Shown here: one piece after another, positions 61,641 to 64,000 of the stretch | Numbering within the stretch: position 1 is the stretch's first letter | Layout of the letters: every line of letters starts with the position of its first letter | Assembly: GCA_013396635.1 (NCBI GenBank) | Contig: WBMW01003233.1 | Coordinates: forward strand, 372,018 to 436,017 | Direction: 5' to 3' | Source of the DNA: Penelope pileata | Lineage: Eukaryota > Chordata > Aves > Galliformes > Cracidae | Length of the DNA: 64,000 nucleotides | Made by a program: the position numbers and the translations under genes | The notes under the pieces: generated by a model | What the model was told of the DNA's origin: nothing | Database searches by the model: none | What the model saw: the letters and a program-made list of their open reading frames with translations, nothing else

Positions 61641-62379
61641 TCAGCAGTAACTTTTGCACACTTTGATCATTGTTCAGTGTTTGAGACGTGGGATGAGGAA
61701 AGCAAGGGAGGGACTCTGATGTCATGGAACAGCTCGCTGAAATCACTGCAGGCTCCACATCCCTCTTCCCAGCAAGGGGGTGTGGTGTTTACTTGTCAGA
61801 AGCAGATTTCATGCCCTAGGGCATCATTGAGGTCAGCGGTTTGGATGTGGTCTGGGGTGGAGCAGCAGCAGGAGCCAGGCTGGCCTTCCAGGCTCTCCCA
61901 GCACCTGTTCTGCAAGCAGGGAAGTCTCCCTCCTTTCTTGATTTATAAGCAGCACAGTCGAGTTTTACAGAAAGATTAGGAATATACCATAATAGAGCAT
62001 CCCTTAGGCTGTTTAGCTTGTAGACAAAGAAGGATGAGCTGATATTGCTTTGTGTCCCCGAGGAAGTCTTACCCAAATGAAAAAAGGGACGCGGCTGCCT
62101 TCTGCAGGAGGCACAAGCAGGAGGGGGGAAGACAAAGCACAATTGAGGAACGGCAGGTTTAATGAACTGGTAGAATCTGATTAGAGGCTAATGTCCCTTT
62201 TAGTGCTTTGTACCAATTTATAGCTGATATACTTGAACCATTTTTTTCCCACTGGCTGTGATAAACTCATTAGTTTTAAAAATGCAAGCTAACCAGAACC
62301 TTTGAAGTTCAAAACTGATAAATCATGAAAACCTGACTAGTTCATGTACCATTTAACACATTTACATTCAACTAAATTT

Positions 62380-62830
62380 TCCCAGCACTTGCTTCCCCTT
62401 TTGTTGTCTAAAATCATATTTCTTAAAAGCAACGCTCTGCCTTTTGAGCACCGGTCTGAAGAATTAATACACTGAATAGTTCTGGCTTGTGGGTCATTCA
62501 TAATTCAGAGCAGCAACAATCACAGGAGTAGATTCCTTCCCAACTATTTGATCCCACTGCGTTTATAACTGAAAGGACACTGCGTGACATATCCTGAGGG
62601 GCCCACCACCGCCTGGTAATAGCTGAGCAGATCTAATCTGTGCGTTACACACACAGATGAAATGTTTAGCCCAATATTCACTCGGAGAGCTGATCTCTCA
62701 GAACTACGCTCTCCTGCTGTAACAAGCCTTTGCCCTACAGTATGCTCAAAGCCGTTCAGCAAATAGAACGTAATTGCCGAGGTCTGCATACGGCAGGCAG
62801 TCATCTAGGGAGAATGGGCTTGACTCAGAG
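62380..62830. promoter_or_regulatory. Candidate conserved intronic element
   Basis: Repeat-free stretch about 2.5-2.9 kb upstream of the 90-bp exon. It contains CCTTTTGTTGTC (SOX-like CTTTTGTTG near 62397-62405), GAAGAATTAATACAC, TCATTCATAATTCAGAG and CAGCAACAATCACAGG. CpG dinucleotides (ACTCGG, CTACGC, GCCGTTC, AACGTAATTGCCGAGG) are kept at a higher rate than in the surrounding intron. Inference only. Confidence 0.22.
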
Positions 62831-64000
62831 GAGTGAACTGAGCTCCCCTCTGAGCCTCTCGGTCAGCTGGGCCAGATGGAGCATTCACACCTGAGCGAGG
62901 CCAGGCTGCTCTAGTGCCCCATGCTAATTTATTGCACTCAGGAGACCCACCAACCGGGACTGCCAAGATAATGCATTAAGTCCAAACGTGTTTCAGGCTA
63001 CAGTTCCCTCCTGGCTCACTAAACCCCACTGTGGCAGCTAAATTCCAGCCCTCCCGCATCTCATGGGTGAAGGTGATGTGAACTCCTGTGCCAGGCTTTG
63101 ATCCCTACCTCGTCGTCCCTACCCACTCACCGCCCAGCCCAGCCCAGCCTAGCCCACCTGCTGGACCCTACTCACCCACCCAGGCACAACATAGCAGATG
63201 CATAACCTAAATCAGGCACATCACCAAGCCTAGCTCTGCATGACCTTATGGAAACACCTGCTCTCTTGGATCAATAAACTGACTGATCCTAAAAGAGAGA
63301 AACCTCCGTTCCTCACTGCGATCCATTGGAGTCTTTCACTGATCAGGTTTGGACATTTATTGCCTTGAAAAATTAACATAAAACACAAAACATGCCCAGG
63401 TCCATATGTGCAACTGCTATTGTAGTCGCTGTCACAAAAATCAAATGAACTTTAGAGATTTACAGCCTCCTCTTCTGAGAATCTACAGTGACCAGTCTCA
63501 CAACAAGACTCTCTCCCCTTCTATAAGACCTAACGTTTTTAGTATAGCATCACTGCAACTGCAACTGAACTGGTATTTTCTTTACAAGGATGGCTGTCTG
63601 TTGCCAGCTTTAATGAAATTATCTTCAGCTACTTAAGAGGAAGACAAAACAAAACCTCCAATCGCATCCTGGTTCAAAAAGCCCCAGCATCCTGTCAAGT
63701 TTATTCATTTAATTATCAGTGATGCTGTTATGAAATTTGGCTCTGTTTGGTAGAAGGGCTGTGGTTTTGAAACCAAGTAACTAGTATGGCCAGTCCATAC
63801 CTTTGAGAATCACAATGCAAGCTTTTACCAGCAACAGGGGACCTGGAGCCAGAACCAACCTCCTGCCCTGAGAGGCAACCAAAGATGCCCCTAAAGTCGC
63901 TCCATAGTTTGTTCTAAGCACAAGATGACAGCATCTGATTCCACCCACTCACCCCAGTCTCCAGTATTTTCAAATCTAGCTTCTCAGTACTGAAGCATCA

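Larger units (their letters stand above)
59913..64000 (-). other. KLF12: KLF12 intron upstream of the 90-bp exon (partial)
   Basis: Starts beyond the TTAG acceptor of the small exon and runs off the right edge. I looked on the minus strand for an exon encoding the expected N-terminus (MNIHMKRKTIKN type) and did not find it. No CR1 copy is evident. There is a (TAA)-rich patch at 61606-61640, a CNE-like segment at 62380-62830 and a short CCCAG-type repeat at 63132-63155. The remainder is unremarkable single-copy sequence. Confidence 0.8.

Noticed and set aside
1..64000. tRNA genes, rRNA, CRISPR arrays, operons, bacterial or phage systems
   Set aside because: Nothing of the kind was seen. The window is vertebrate intron with LINE and DNA-transposon debris.

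Overview
The window is intronic sequence from a bird genome, most likely a galliform (chicken, turkey or quail type). Three things point there: CR1 retrotransposons dominate the repeats, with several copies keeping the avian 3' end (ATTCTATG-like); a mariner of the chicken Mariner1_GG/Galluhop type is present; and the only protein-coding signal is a vertebrate Kruppel-like factor with avian-looking substitutions. No bacterial-style genes, operons, tRNA genes or CRISPR arrays were seen.

The one real gene is KLF12 (Kruppel-like factor 12, AP-2rep), on the minus strand. Two internal coding exons are visible: a 90-bp exon at 59823-59912 (about residues 12-41 of the protein) and a 544-bp exon at 4255-4798 (about residues 42-222). 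The second exon carries the PVDLS motif that binds the CtBP co-repressor. Both have canonical AG/GT splice sites and compatible phases, separated by an intron of about 55.0 kb that fills most of the window. The start-codon exon lies beyond position 64000. The acidic/linker exons and the three C-terminal zinc fingers lie before position 1.

Layout in + coordinates. 1-4254: intron after the large exon, with two CR1 copies abutting tail to tail. 4255-4798: large KLF12 exon. 4799-59822: the 55-kb intron. It holds a young CR1 nested beside a very old LINE relic (5.1-6.4 kb), a hAT terminal fragment (7.8 kb), an internally deleted mariner (8.7-9.2 kb), a hAT/Charlie-like element with a decayed transposase (15.7-16.5 kb), two CR1s (18.4-19.2 kb), a 5' U2 snRNA fragment fused to a CR1 (38.6-39.2 kb), a fold-back templated insertion next to a CR1 and an assembly N (45.2 kb), and three more CR1 pieces (46.7, 48.3 and 52.9 kb). 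59823-59912: small KLF12 exon. 59913-64000: upstream intron.

The rest is single-copy intron. Several segments have the texture of conserved non-coding elements (homeodomain-, POU- and TCF-like words, no repeat signature), but this cannot be proved from one genome. The most unusual observations are the U2-CR1 head-to-head junction, the direct-plus-inverted templated insertion at 45164-45205, the two isolated N bases that both sit inside broken CR1s, and a perfect 24-bp palindrome at 12997-13020.
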